Shown here: piece after piece, positions 1-6,700 of the stretch
How the letters are laid out: each line of letters opens with the position of its first letter
Numbering within the stretch: the first letter of the stretch is position 1
Assembly: GCA_030451965.1 (NCBI GenBank)
Contig: JAKDNE010000110.1
Location: 1 to 9,254, forward strand
From: Brachybacterium sp.
GTDB taxonomy: Bacteria > Actinomycetota > Actinomycetes > Actinomycetales > Dermabacteraceae
Length of the DNA: 9,254 bases
Reading direction: 5' to 3'
Position numbers and translations under genes: made by a program
Notes under the pieces: model-generated
The model's database searches: none
What the model was told of the DNA's origin: nothing
The model's input: the letters and a program-made list of their open reading frames with translations, nothing else

Positions 1-157
1 AGCCCGACCCCGCCGGAGAGGTGCCGCCCGGACGAGCCTGAGGTGCGGGCCGGCTGCGGGGCACGGGGCGCGCGCTGCCGCCGGCGCGGGCCCGATGGCC
101 GTGGGGGCGACGAGGACCGCCTGCGCGCGGGGAGCGGGGCGGCGGCTGATCGCTCAC
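1..157 (-). CDS. Partial 5' end of an unidentified gene; possible LCP-family envelope ligase
   Basis: A GTG start at 157-155 is preceded on the minus strand by an AAGGAG ribosome binding site (164-169) at a 6-nt spacing. The frame stays open for 52 codons to the left window edge. The visible residues begin (V/M)SDQPPPRSPRAGG and are very rich in Pro, Arg, Gly and Ala, with no hydrophobic segment yet. This looks like a disordered, positively charged cytoplasmic tail preceding a membrane anchor, as is common in actinobacterial LytR-CpsA-Psr proteins, septal proteins and serine/threonine kinases. LCP is my preferred guess because the divergent operon makes a lipid-linked wall polymer that needs such a ligase, and because a TIGR03089 gene, also present here, sits beside an LCP gene in mycobacteria. 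No catalytic domain is visible, so function is inference only. Coding potential itself is fairly well supported by the start, RBS and open frame. Confidence 0.55.
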   Translation of the reverse strand, partial: MSDQPPPRSPRAGGPRRPHGHRARAGGSARPVPRSRPAPQARPGGTSPAGSG

Positions 158-163
158 AGCTGT

Positions 164-169
164 CTCCTT
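164..169 (-). promoter_or_regulatory. Ribosome binding site of the left-edge gene
   Basis: The minus strand reads AAGGAG here, 6 nt before the GTG at 157-155. This site is the main reason for calling the truncated left-edge frame a real gene. Confidence 0.6.
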
Positions 170-252
170 CCGGGCGCGGGGTCGTGCGGACGTAGGGGTC
201 GGAGCCGTGTCATCCGGCACCTGCGCGCCCGCCGGGAGCAATTCCGGGGGCG

Positions 253-281
253 CATGTAGCGTTCGCCAGGGTAGTCGTCAC
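253..281 (-). promoter_or_regulatory. Weak candidate promoter for the left-edge gene
   Basis: On the minus strand GTGACG (281-276) and TACATG (258-253) are separated by 17 nt, which fits sigma-70-type spacing. The -35 resembles TTGACN. The -10 lacks the final T of TANNNT, so the match is poor. It lies about 95 nt upstream of the GTG at 157. Confidence 0.2.
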
Positions 282-295
282 CCGGCTCGGCGTGC

Positions 296-310
296 TGCCG
301 CCGGGCGGCA
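296..310. repeat. 15-bp perfect palindrome (possible operator)
   Basis: The sequence TGCCGCC-G-GGCGGCA is two perfectly complementary 7-bp arms around one central base. It sits in the middle of the divergent intergenic region. A one-base centre suits a protein-binding operator better than an RNA hairpin. GC-rich chance palindromes are common in this genome, so the support is modest. Confidence 0.3.
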
Positions 311-391
311 TGTCGGCCGGTGATCGGAGAACCTCCCGAGAACCTTCACACGGCGGCGGCAGGGTGGCGGGCCCCGTGGCGTCCGGCTCCG

Positions 392-397
392 TACACT
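392..397 (+). promoter_or_regulatory. Candidate -10 element of the galactan operon
   Basis: TACACT fits the actinobacterial -10 consensus TANNNT and lies 46 bp (counted from the hexamer start, 51) upstream of the GTG at 443. No recognisable -35 is present at 16-18 nt spacing, where the sequence is GC-rich. The call therefore rests on the hexamer, its position just before the first gene, and a similar element at the same distance before glf. Confidence 0.3.
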
Positions 398-410
398 GTG
401 GAGGCGCCGC

Positions 411-423
411 CCGTGCGGCACGG
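411..423 (+). repeat. 13-bp palindrome just upstream of the first operon RBS
   Basis: CCGTGC-G-GCACGG is a perfect palindrome with 6-bp arms, lying between the candidate -10 (392-397) and the RBS (433-438). It would fall in the leader of a transcript starting near 404. It could be an operator overlapping the promoter or chance; a one-base loop makes a tight RNA hairpin of the full stem unlikely. Confidence 0.25.
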
Positions 424-432
424 ATCAGCAGC

Positions 433-438
433 AGGAGG
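433..438 (+). promoter_or_regulatory. Ribosome binding site deciding the start at 443
   Basis: AGGAGG lies 4 nt before GTG 443. This consensus site favours the 335-residue product over the longer in-frame ATG at 320, which would place translation across the likely promoter and palindrome. Confidence 0.65.
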
Positions 439-442
439 CGCA

Positions 443-1450
443 GTGACTCATCCCGCACCCACCGGCGATCGGACGCCGGACCGAGGCGACGCCCACCCCG
501 ATGCGCTCACGCAGCGGGTGGTGGCCGTGGTCGTGACCTACAACCGTGAGGTGCTGCTGCAGCAGTGCCTCGACGGGCTCGCTGCGCAGGAGCGACGACC
601 GGACGCGGTGGTGGTGATCGACAACTCCTCCACGGACGCCAGTGGCGCCGTTGCGGATGCGCACCCGCTGGCGGCGGATGTCGTCCACCTGCGGCGCAAC
701 GTCGGCGGGGCGGGCGGATTCGCCGCCGGCATCGCGCGTGCCCTCGTGCGCCACGACGCTGACTGGGTGTGGGTGATGGATGACGACACCGTCCCACGGC
801 CGCAGGCTCTGTCCGAGCTGCTGCGCACTCTGGAGGCCTCGCCCGTGCGTCTCAGCGTGCTCAGCTCCCGGGCTGTGTGGACCGACGGTCGCGACCACCC
901 GATGAACACCCAGCGCTCCCGCTGGGGTGCGAGCGCCCAGGAGAAGCGTGACGCCGCGCTGGCCGGCGGACGGCCCATCCGCACCGCCAGCTACGTCTCG
1001 GCGCTGCTGAACGGTCAGGACGTGCGCAGGCTGGGGCTGCCGTACGCGGACTACTTCATCTGGTCGGACGACTTCGAGCACACCGGCCGTCTCCTGCGGC
1101 ACGGCCGTGGCCTCCAGGTGCCGGCGTCCGTCGTCGAACACCGCACCGTCGCCTTCGGGAACGCTCAGTCCGGGCCCGGGGCCCGTTTCTTCTACGACGT
1201 GCGCAACCGGCTCTGGGCGCTACTGCGCACCTCTTCCTTCACGCCGTCCGAGAAGCTCGTGCACGGTGGAGCGACGGGGCTCGGCTGGCTCCGGCTGCTG
1301 CTGCGCCATCGCGGCGGCCTGTTCGCCGTGGGCCTGCGCGGTCTGCTCGCGGCACTACGACGCGGACCGCGTCCCTCCGCCGTCGTCCTCGCGGCCGATG
1401 GCGAGGCCGCAGCGGACATCCGCGAGATCGAGCGGGTGGCCGGGCGGTGA
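443..1450 (+). CDS. GT2 glycosyltransferase, GlfT1-like (probable initiating galactofuranosyltransferase)
   Basis: This is a cytoplasmic GT-A fold, family 2 transferase of 335 residues. The GT2 core opens at about residue 25 (VVAVVVTYNRE), followed by VIDNSSTDAS, then a donor-site loop NVGGAGGFAAG as in GlfT-type enzymes. The metal-binding triplet is D113-D115 (MDDDTVPRP). The probable catalytic-base motif WSDDFE falls at 207-212, with H233 following 23 residues later. The C-terminal third is basic and partly hydrophobic, compatible with peripheral membrane contact. In mycobacteria GlfT1 adds the first Galf residues to the lipid-linked rhamnosyl-GlcNAc primer. That role fits here because glf, glfT2 and a wzm/wzt pair follow in the same operon. 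The triplet and acceptor motif differ from M. tuberculosis GlfT1, so a rhamnosyl- or other hexosyltransferase of the linker unit remains possible. The next gene overlaps it by GTGA, implying translational coupling. The family call is firm; the substrate is inferred. Confidence 0.85.
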   Translation: MTHPAPTGDRTPDRGDAHPDALTQRVVAVVVTYNREVLLQQCLDGLAAQERRPDAVVVIDNSSTDASGAVADAHPLAADVVHLRRNVGGAGGFAAGIARALVRHDADWVWVMDDDTVPRPQALSELLRTLEASPVRLSVLSSRAVWTDGRDHPMNTQRSRWGASAQEKRDAALAGGRPIRTASYVSALLNGQDVRRLGLPYADYFIWSDDFEHTGRLLRHGRGLQVPASVVEHRTVAFGNAQSGPGARFFYDVRNRLWALLRTSSFTPSEKLVHGGATGLGWLRLLLRHRGGLFAVGLRGLLAALRRGPRPSAVVLAADGEAAADIREIERVAGR

Positions 1451-2331
1451 CTTCCGAGGACCCCTCGAGCTCGATGGTGGGGGAGCCCCCAGCATTCACG
1501 GTGCTCATGCCGCTGTGGCGTCGTGACCTGCCCGACCGGCTCGAACTCGCCCTGCGCACCGCCACAGTGGAGCAGCAGCATCGGCCCGACCTGCTGATCC
1601 TCACAGTGGACGGCCCGTTGCCGGCGGCGCTCGAGGCCGTCGTCGAGCGGGTCGAGCAGGGGGCGTTCGGGCCCGCACTGGTGCTGCGCCACGATGCTCA
1701 CCGCGGAGTCGCCGCAGCCCTCCAGGACGGTCTCGAGTCCAGCCCGCACGACCTGGTGGCCCGGGCGGATGCGGACGACATCTGTCGCCCCGAACGTTTC
1801 GCGCTGCAGATCCCGCGGATGGAGGAGGAGGGGCTGGATCTGCTGGGCTCCTCGATGCGGGAATTCAGCGACCAGGTGCCGCCGGGAACCGGCCCCCTGC
1901 GCACCAGACCCCTCGGTCACGAGGAGATCGTGCGCTACCTGCCCCATCACAGCCCCTTCCACCACCCCACAGTGGTGCTGCGACGCTCTGTGGCGCTCGC
2001 GGTGGGCGGCTACCGGGATCTCGCCCTGCTCGAGGACTACTGGCTGTGGGAGCGGATGCTGCTCGGCGGCGCCCGGATGGGGAACCTGCCCGAGGTGCTG
2101 GTGGACTACCGCGTCGACGAGGAGCTGTTCGCCCGGCGCGGCGGAAGGCGCCTGTTCGCCAGCGACGTCCGCTTGCAGCGCCGGATGCTGCTGGACCGGG
2201 TGACCACCCCCGGCGGATTCCTGTGCAACCTCGCCCTCCGTGCGACCTATCGCTTCGTCCCCGGCTGGGCCCGGCGCGTGGGGTACCGCCGCTTCATCGA
2301 GCGGAGCGATACCGGGCACGGCCCCGCATGA
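1447..2331 (+). CDS. GT2 glycosyltransferase, AmsE/EpsE-like
   Basis: The 294-residue product starts at a GTG that overlaps the previous TGA by four bases. It opens the GT2 domain at about residue 17 (FTVLMPLWRRD) and carries VDGPL. The DXD-type motif is ADADD, with D108, D110 and D111 as likely metal and nucleotide-sugar ligands. Further on come HPTVVLRR, then GGYRDLALLEDYWLWERM, where E196-D197 is the acceptor/catalytic-base motif. This order matches the amylovoran AmsE / exopolysaccharide EpsE branch of GT2. No membrane span is evident. It sits between the GlfT1-like gene and glf, so it probably adds a sugar to the same polymer, either in the linker or as a side branch. The donor cannot be read from the sequence. 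The mycobacterial galactan loci I know have no equivalent gene at this position. Confidence 0.85.
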   Translation: MTSEDPSSSMVGEPPAFTVLMPLWRRDLPDRLELALRTATVEQQHRPDLLILTVDGPLPAALEAVVERVEQGAFGPALVLRHDAHRGVAAALQDGLESSPHDLVARADADDICRPERFALQIPRMEEEGLDLLGSSMREFSDQVPPGTGPLRTRPLGHEEIVRYLPHHSPFHHPTVVLRRSVALAVGGYRDLALLEDYWLWERMLLGGARMGNLPEVLVDYRVDEELFARRGGRRLFASDVRLQRRMLLDRVTTPGGFLCNLALRATYRFVPGWARRVGYRRFIERSDTGHGPA

Positions 2332-2442
2332 CGGCCGACACATCGTCGGGCGCGCCGCCTCTGCGACCCCCTGCGTTCACCCTGCTCGGTTACTGTGACC
2401 GAGTCCCCTGCGGACCTGCCGCACGCTTCGAAAGGACCACTC
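2332..2442 (+). promoter_or_regulatory. 111-bp gap with candidate internal promoter before glf
   Basis: This is the longest untranslated gap inside the six-gene block. TACTGT at 2391-2396 fits TANNNT and starts 52 nt before the glf GTG, almost the same distance as TACACT before the first gene. It lies in an imperfect 15-bp inverted repeat (CGGTTAC-T-GTGACCG, one mismatch). No good -35 is seen at the correct spacing. glf, needed in high amounts for UDP-Galf supply, may have its own promoter here. Confidence 0.3.
2431..2436 (+). promoter_or_regulatory. Ribosome binding site deciding the glf start
   Basis: AAAGGA lies 6 nt before GTG 2443. It favours this start over the in-frame GTG at 2395, which has no comparable site and would add 16 residues before the FAD-binding strand. 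Confidence 0.6.
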
Positions 2443-3603
2443 GTGTCGACTCCCGATCTCCTCATCGTCGGCTCCGGCCTGTTCGGTCTGACCATCGCCG
2501 AGCGCGCAGTCGCCGAGCACGGAGCGAAGGTGACCATCATCGACCGTCGACCGCACGTGGGTGGCAACGCCTACTCGGAGGCCGATGAGCAGACCGGCAT
2601 CGAGGTCCACAAGTACGGTGCGCATCTCTTCCACACCTCGAACGAGCGGGTATGGGAGTACGTGAACCGGTTCACGGAATTCACCGGCTACCAGCACAAG
2701 GTGTACACGACCCACCAGGGCGTGGTGTACCCGATGCCGATCAACCTCGGCACCGTCAACCAATTCTTCTCTGCGGCGTACACACCCGACGAGGCGCGAG
2801 CCCTGATCGCGGAGCAGGCCGGGGAGTTCGCCGGCAAGGACCCCGAGAACCTCAACGACAAGGGCATCTCGCTGATCGGCCGCCCGCTGTACGAGGCGTT
2901 CATCAAGAACTACACCGGAAAGCAGTGGCAGACCGACCCCCGGGACCTGCCCGCCTCGATCATCTCGCGGCTGCCGGTGCGCTACACGTACAACAACCGG
3001 TATTTCAGCGACACCCACGAGGGGCTGCCGAAGCAGGGCTACACCGCGTGGCTCGAGCGGATGGCGGATCACCCGAACATCGATGTGCAGCTGGACACCG
3101 ACTACTTCGACACCTCCCAGCCGCTGAACCGGGATGCGGTGCGCGGCACGCTCCCGGTGGTCTACACCGGCCCGATGGACCGCTACTTCGACTTCGAGCT
3201 CGGGGAGCTGGGCTGGCGCACCATCGACCTGGAGACCGAGCACCTGGACGTCGGCGACTTCCAGGGCACCTCGGTGATGAACTACGCCGACGTCGAGACC
3301 CCGTACACCCGCATCATCGAACCGCGCCACTTCCACCCCGAGCGCACCCACTACCCCTCGGACCGCACCGTCATCCAGCGTGAGTACTCCCGCTTCGCAG
3401 AGACCGGGGACGAGCCGTACTACCCGATCAACTCCGGCCGCGACCGCGAACGGGTGCTGGCCTACCGCGGGCTGGCCGAGGCCGAGCCCCGCACCCTGTT
3501 CGGGGGCAGACTCGGCACCTATCAGTACCTGGACATGCACATGGCCATCGGCTCGGCCCTGTCCATGGCCGACAACAAGCTGCCCGACCTGCTGCGCGCG
3601 TGA
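2443..3603 (+). CDS. glf: UDP-galactopyranose mutase
   Basis: This flavoenzyme interconverts UDP-galactopyranose and UDP-galactofuranose in the cytoplasm, supplying the donor for the neighbouring Galf transferases. The 386-residue product is normal length for bacterial UGM. The N-terminal Rossmann motif GSGLFG (10-15) begins almost at once, which supports the 2443 start. FAD and family motifs follow: RRPHVGGNAY, KYGAHLFHTS, and YPMPINLGTVNQFF. The substrate-site segment NYTGKQW lies at 156-162. Then come RLPVRYTYNNRYF, with R180 as the likely conserved substrate-phosphate arginine, and GPMDRYFD. The closing FAD-binding segment is FGGRLGTYQYLDMHMAIGSAL near the C-terminus. All expected family landmarks are present with no truncation. 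GlfT2 starts 55 bp downstream, in the same direction, as glf-glfT2 pairs usually do. Confidence 0.97.
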   Translation: MSTPDLLIVGSGLFGLTIAERAVAEHGAKVTIIDRRPHVGGNAYSEADEQTGIEVHKYGAHLFHTSNERVWEYVNRFTEFTGYQHKVYTTHQGVVYPMPINLGTVNQFFSAAYTPDEARALIAEQAGEFAGKDPENLNDKGISLIGRPLYEAFIKNYTGKQWQTDPRDLPASIISRLPVRYTYNNRYFSDTHEGLPKQGYTAWLERMADHPNIDVQLDTDYFDTSQPLNRDAVRGTLPVVYTGPMDRYFDFELGELGWRTIDLETEHLDVGDFQGTSVMNYADVETPYTRIIEPRHFHPERTHYPSDRTVIQREYSRFAETGDEPYYPINSGRDRERVLAYRGLAEAEPRTLFGGRLGTYQYLDMHMAIGSALSMADNKLPDLLRA

Positions 3604-3648
3604 CCCGAGCGCCCCGCCACCCGCAGCGGGACATCCGATGACGCCGAC

Positions 3649-3654
3649 GAGGAG
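3649..3654 (+). promoter_or_regulatory. Ribosome binding site deciding the glfT2 start
   Basis: GAGGAG lies 4 nt before ATG 3659. The alternative in-frame ATG at 3638, seven codons earlier, is preceded only by a weak GCGGGA, so 3659 is preferred. Confidence 0.55.
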
Positions 3655-3658
3655 CATC

Positions 3659-5764
3659 ATGAACGCCACCCCCGCCACTGCGACACCCCGAGAGGCCGCA
3701 GCTCCGGCCGAGGACGCTCCGCAGCGGCTGCTGCAGCGACTGATCCTTCCCTACGAGTCCTCCCCGGACGTCGTCCCGCTGTACATCGAGGCCGCCGACG
3801 CCCGCTCCGGCGCCACCGGCAGCGCCCTGGGCCTCGGCGGAGGCGCGGATCATGCCGACCGGGTCGGGCAGGAGGGCCAGCCCGCACAGGCGGCCACCCA
3901 GGCCCAGGTCGACATCAGCGAGCTCAGCGAGCGGCATGCAGTGGGGATCCCCGCGCGCAGCATGCGCTCCTTCGGCACCTACTTCAACGCCTTCCCGGCC
4001 AGCTACTGGCGCCGCTGGACCCCGGTGCGCGCCGTGCGCCTGACCATCCGCACCGCCGGCTCCGGCCACCTGGTGGTGATGCGCTCCACCGCTCGCGGGT
4101 CCCTGCAACGACAGGAATCGCGGACCATCTCCGGGGCGGGGGTCCAGGTCTTCGATCTCCCGCTGACCGCGTTCGGGGACGGCGGCTGGTACTGGTTCGA
4201 TGCCTACGCCGGCTCCGAGGACCTCACGATCCTCGGTGCCGAATGGACCGCCGATGCCGACCTCGCCCGGACCGAAGGCAGCTTCTCCATCTCGATGACC
4301 ACCATGAACAAGGTCGAGTACTGCCTGGACAACATCCGCACCGTCGCCGAGGACCCGGACCTGCGCGACCTGCTCGACGTCATGTATGTGATCGATCAGG
4401 GCGCTGATCGGCTGAACGACCATGCCGAAGAGCTCGCACCGCTGCAGGAGACCCTCGGCGCGCAGCTGAAGATCATCGAGCAGGGGAACATCGGTGGTTC
4501 CGGCGGCTTCTCCCGCGGCATGTACGAGACCGCCACCGAGGGCACCTCGACCTACGTCATCAACTGCGATGACGACATCGTCCTCGAACCGGAGTCGCTG
4601 ATCCGGATGACGACCTTCGCGGACTTCGCGACCAGGCCGACCATCGTCGGCGCGCACATGTTCGACCTCAACAACCGCTCGGTGCTGCACACCTTCGGCG
4701 AGGTCGTCGATCCGTGGCGCATCCAGCCGGCCGTCGCGATCCCGGAGGGGACGACGGGGCACGACTTCGCCACGGAGCCGCTGCGCTCGACCCCATGGCT
4801 GCATCGTCGTGCGGATGTCGACTACAACGGCTGGTGGAGCTGCCTGATCCCCACCGAGACGGTGCGGGCCATCGGCCTGAGCCTGCCGGTGTTCATCAAA
4901 TGGGACGACGCCGAGTACGGGCTGAGGGCGAAGAGGGCCGGCTACCCGACGGTCTCCCTGCCCGGCGCCGGCGTGTGGCACATGAGCTGGGTGGACAAGG
5001 ACGACCTGGTGGGCTGGCAGGCCTACTTCCACGAGCGCAACCGGATCATCACGGCATTGCTGCACTCCCCGTACGCGCGCGGTGGCCGGGTGGTCAAGGA
5101 ATCGCAGTTCATGGACGTCAAGCATCTGATCTCGATGCAGTACTACACCGAGGCGGGCCGGCTGATGGCGCAGAAGGACGTGCTCGATGGTCCCGGCGCC
5201 CTGCACCCCTCGATCGGCACCAAGCTGCCCGAGATCCGGGGGATGGCCGCGGAGTTCGACGACGCGGTCTCCAGGAAGGACCAGGACCTGTACCCGCGGG
5301 TCCATATCGACAGGCCGCCGCGGAAGGGCCGTCCGTTCACCGAGCCGCACCGGCTGATGCTCCCGGTATGGACGGTGAAGGTTCTCGTCAAGCAGCTGCT
5401 GAAGCCCACCGCCCCGCGGGCCGATGAGAACCCGCAGGCGGCGATCCCGCATCTGGACGCGAAGTGGTGGCGGCTGTCCGCCTACGACAGTGCGCTGGTC
5501 TCGAACGCGGAAGGCACTCAGGTGTCCTGGTACAAGCGTGACCCGCGGCAGGTTCGCGAGATGCTCGGTGAGGCGATCACCGCCCACGTCGAACTGCACC
5601 GTCGCTGGAACGAGCTGCGGGATCGCTACCGCGAGGCTCTGTCGCAGATCACGTCGTTCGAGGCCTGGGAGAAGACCTTCGTCGACAACCCGGCGCCCGT
5701 CCGTGCGCAGGATCGTGCCGAAGGCGCGGCCTCGGCGCTCGACATCGGAGGCTCCGGGGCGTGA
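3659..5764 (+). CDS. glfT2: Galactofuranosyltransferase GlfT2 (galactan polymerase)
   Basis: In mycobacteria GlfT2 polymerises the galactan, adding alternating beta-1,5 and beta-1,6 Galf units from UDP-Galf to a lipid-linked primer. The 701-residue product is longer than M. tuberculosis GlfT2 (637). After a short N-terminal helix region (RLILPYESSPDVVPLYIE), a Gly/Ala/Gln-rich linker spans about 48-83. A beta-sandwich domain opens with FGTYFNAFPASYWRRW and runs to about 205. The GT-A domain carries NIGGSGGFSRGMYE, the metal triplet D304-D306 (NCDDDIVLEP), VDYNGWWSC, KWDDAEYG (W415, D416, D417) and H441 (VWHMSW). D417 to H441 is 24 residues, the spacing of the catalytic Asp372/His396 in the mycobacterial enzyme. 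A helical C-terminal region ends in the conserved YREAL...WEK stretch. All known catalytic residues are kept, so it should be active. The linker insertion is the main departure from the mycobacterial form. The next gene overlaps by GTGA. Confidence 0.95.
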   Translation: MNATPATATPREAAAPAEDAPQRLLQRLILPYESSPDVVPLYIEAADARSGATGSALGLGGGADHADRVGQEGQPAQAATQAQVDISELSERHAVGIPARSMRSFGTYFNAFPASYWRRWTPVRAVRLTIRTAGSGHLVVMRSTARGSLQRQESRTISGAGVQVFDLPLTAFGDGGWYWFDAYAGSEDLTILGAEWTADADLARTEGSFSISMTTMNKVEYCLDNIRTVAEDPDLRDLLDVMYVIDQGADRLNDHAEELAPLQETLGAQLKIIEQGNIGGSGGFSRGMYETATEGTSTYVINCDDDIVLEPESLIRMTTFADFATRPTIVGAHMFDLNNRSVLHTFGEVVDPWRIQPAVAIPEGTTGHDFATEPLRSTPWLHRRADVDYNGWWSCLIPTETVRAIGLSLPVFIKWDDAEYGLRAKRAGYPTVSLPGAGVWHMSWVDKDDLVGWQAYFHERNRIITALLHSPYARGGRVVKESQFMDVKHLISMQYYTEAGRLMAQKDVLDGPGALHPSIGTKLPEIRGMAAEFDDAVSRKDQDLYPRVHIDRPPRKGRPFTEPHRLMLPVWTVKVLVKQLLKPTAPRADENPQAAIPHLDAKWWRLSAYDSALVSNAEGTQVSWYKRDPRQVREMLGEAITAHVELHRRWNELRDRYREALSQITSFEAWEKTFVDNPAPVRAQDRAEGAASALDIGGSGA

Positions 5765-6687
5765 GCACCGGCAGTTCCGGAGGCTCGGCGCGGCTGCCCA
5801 CCCGCGCGGAGCAGGCCGAGGGATGGCGCGTTCCCGGACAGGACGCCGGGTGGCTGAACCCCTTCCGGGAGCGCTTCCTGCTGCAGCTGCTGGTGCGCAA
5901 GGAGCTGAGGGTGCGCTACCGCGGCAGCGCCCTGGGCATGCTGTGGAGCTACGTCAAGCCCGCCGTGCAGTTCCTCGTCTTCTACATCGCGCTCGGCGTG
6001 TTCCTGCAGCTGCAGCGCGACACCCCCGCCTATGCGGTGTACCTGTTCAGCGGCATCGTGGTGGTGAACCTCTTCGGCGAGGTGTTCGGCAACGCCACCC
6101 GCTCGATCACCGGCAACCAGGCGCTGGTCTCCAAGATCTACCTGCCCAGCGAACTGTTCCCCTGGGCGAGCATGATCGTGGCGCTGGTGCACTTCCTGCC
6201 CCAGCTGCTGGTGCTGCTGGTGGGGGCGCTGCTGTTCGGATGGCTGCCCTCGTTCACCTCGGCGCTCGCCTTCGTGCTGGGCCTGGTGATCCTGGTGGTC
6301 TTCACGATGGGTCTGGGCATGGTCACCGCGGCGCTGAACGCCGCCTTCCGCGACGTCGAGAACTTCGTGGACCTCATCGTCATGGTCGCCACCTGGCTCT
6401 CCCCGGTGCTGTACCGGATCTCGATGGTCGAGCAGGCGATCGGAGGGACCCTCTGGTGGTGGCTGTATCAGCTGAACCCGCTGACCATCGTGGTGGAGCT
6501 GTTCCACGTCGCGTTCTGGCGGTACTCCCCACCGGTGGTGCAGGGCGTCGCTGCAGATCCCACGCTCGCGGGCCCGGGCGAGCCCTTCGGCCTGTGGTGG
6601 GCCGGACTGCTGATCGCCGTCGCGACATTCATGCTGGGCACCGTCCTCTTCGAGCGCTCCAAGCGGCGCTTCGCCCAGGAGCTGTGA
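5761..6687 (+). CDS. wzm: ABC-2 type polysaccharide export permease (Wzm/RfbD family)
   Basis: This is the membrane half of an ABC exporter that flips lipid-linked polysaccharide from the cytoplasm to the outer face. The 308-residue product has an N-terminal cytoplasmic amphipathic part with the family signature RKELRVRYRGSALGMLWSYVKP (split here around residues 46-67). Six hydrophobic spans lie at roughly 67-84, 91-111, 136-159, 166-191, 203-220 and 278-296, with the conserved QLNPLT at 237-242. Basic residues close the C-terminus (ERSKRRFAQEL). The GTG start overlaps the glfT2 stop by four bases and has GGAGG (5747-5751) at a 9-nt spacing. Its ATPase partner follows after 13 bp. It is equivalent to Rv3783 beside GlfT1 in mycobacteria, which is linked to galactan export. 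The substrate is inferred from the operon. Confidence 0.93.
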   Translation: MSTGSSGGSARLPTRAEQAEGWRVPGQDAGWLNPFRERFLLQLLVRKELRVRYRGSALGMLWSYVKPAVQFLVFYIALGVFLQLQRDTPAYAVYLFSGIVVVNLFGEVFGNATRSITGNQALVSKIYLPSELFPWASMIVALVHFLPQLLVLLVGALLFGWLPSFTSALAFVLGLVILVVFTMGLGMVTAALNAAFRDVENFVDLIVMVATWLSPVLYRISMVEQAIGGTLWWWLYQLNPLTIVVELFHVAFWRYSPPVVQGVAADPTLAGPGEPFGLWWAGLLIAVATFMLGTVLFERSKRRFAQEL

Positions 6688-6700
6688 GAGGAGCTGTGCG

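Larger units (their letters stand above)
158..442. other. Divergent intergenic region with palindromes and weak promoter candidates
   Basis: This 285-bp stretch lies between the divergent starts at 157 (minus) and 443 (plus). Small frames exist on both strands, but none has a convincing start with an RBS and none resembles a known family. It must hold the promoters for both directions. Visible elements are a perfect 15-bp palindrome (296-310), a 13-bp palindrome (411-423), a plus-strand -10-like hexamer (392-397), and a poor minus-strand -35/-10 pair (GTGACG at 281-276, TACATG at 258-253, 17-nt spacer). Confidence 0.6.

Noticed and set aside
320..442. N-terminal extension of the first glycosyltransferase to ATG 320
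   Set aside because: The extra 41 codons have no RBS, cross the likely promoter and palindrome, and add no GT2 sequence. AGGAGG before GTG 443 gives a better start.
210..458. Small minus-strand frame in the divergent intergenic region
   Set aside because: There is no RBS and no motif, it overlaps the first gene's start, and it would obstruct the left-edge gene's own promoter region.
553..568. CTGCTGCAGCAG palindrome and similar CTG/CAG runs (also near 3726 and 5880)
   Set aside because: They are in-frame Leu and Gln codons in genes rich in these residues, and are explained by codon bias.
2395..2442. Upstream GTG start for glf
   Set aside because: The added 16 residues precede the usual UGM N-terminus, and AAAGGA is correctly placed for GTG 2443.
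2377..3678. Long minus-strand open frame opposite glf
   Set aside because: The plus strand encodes a full UDP-galactopyranose mutase with all motifs. The antisense frame is a by-product of GC-rich codon bias and shows no family motif or RBS.
3428..5599. 723-codon minus-strand open frame opposite glfT2
   Set aside because: It mirrors the GC3-biased codons of glfT2, whose product is clearly recognisable. The antisense translation is rich in Arg, Gly, Val and His without domains.
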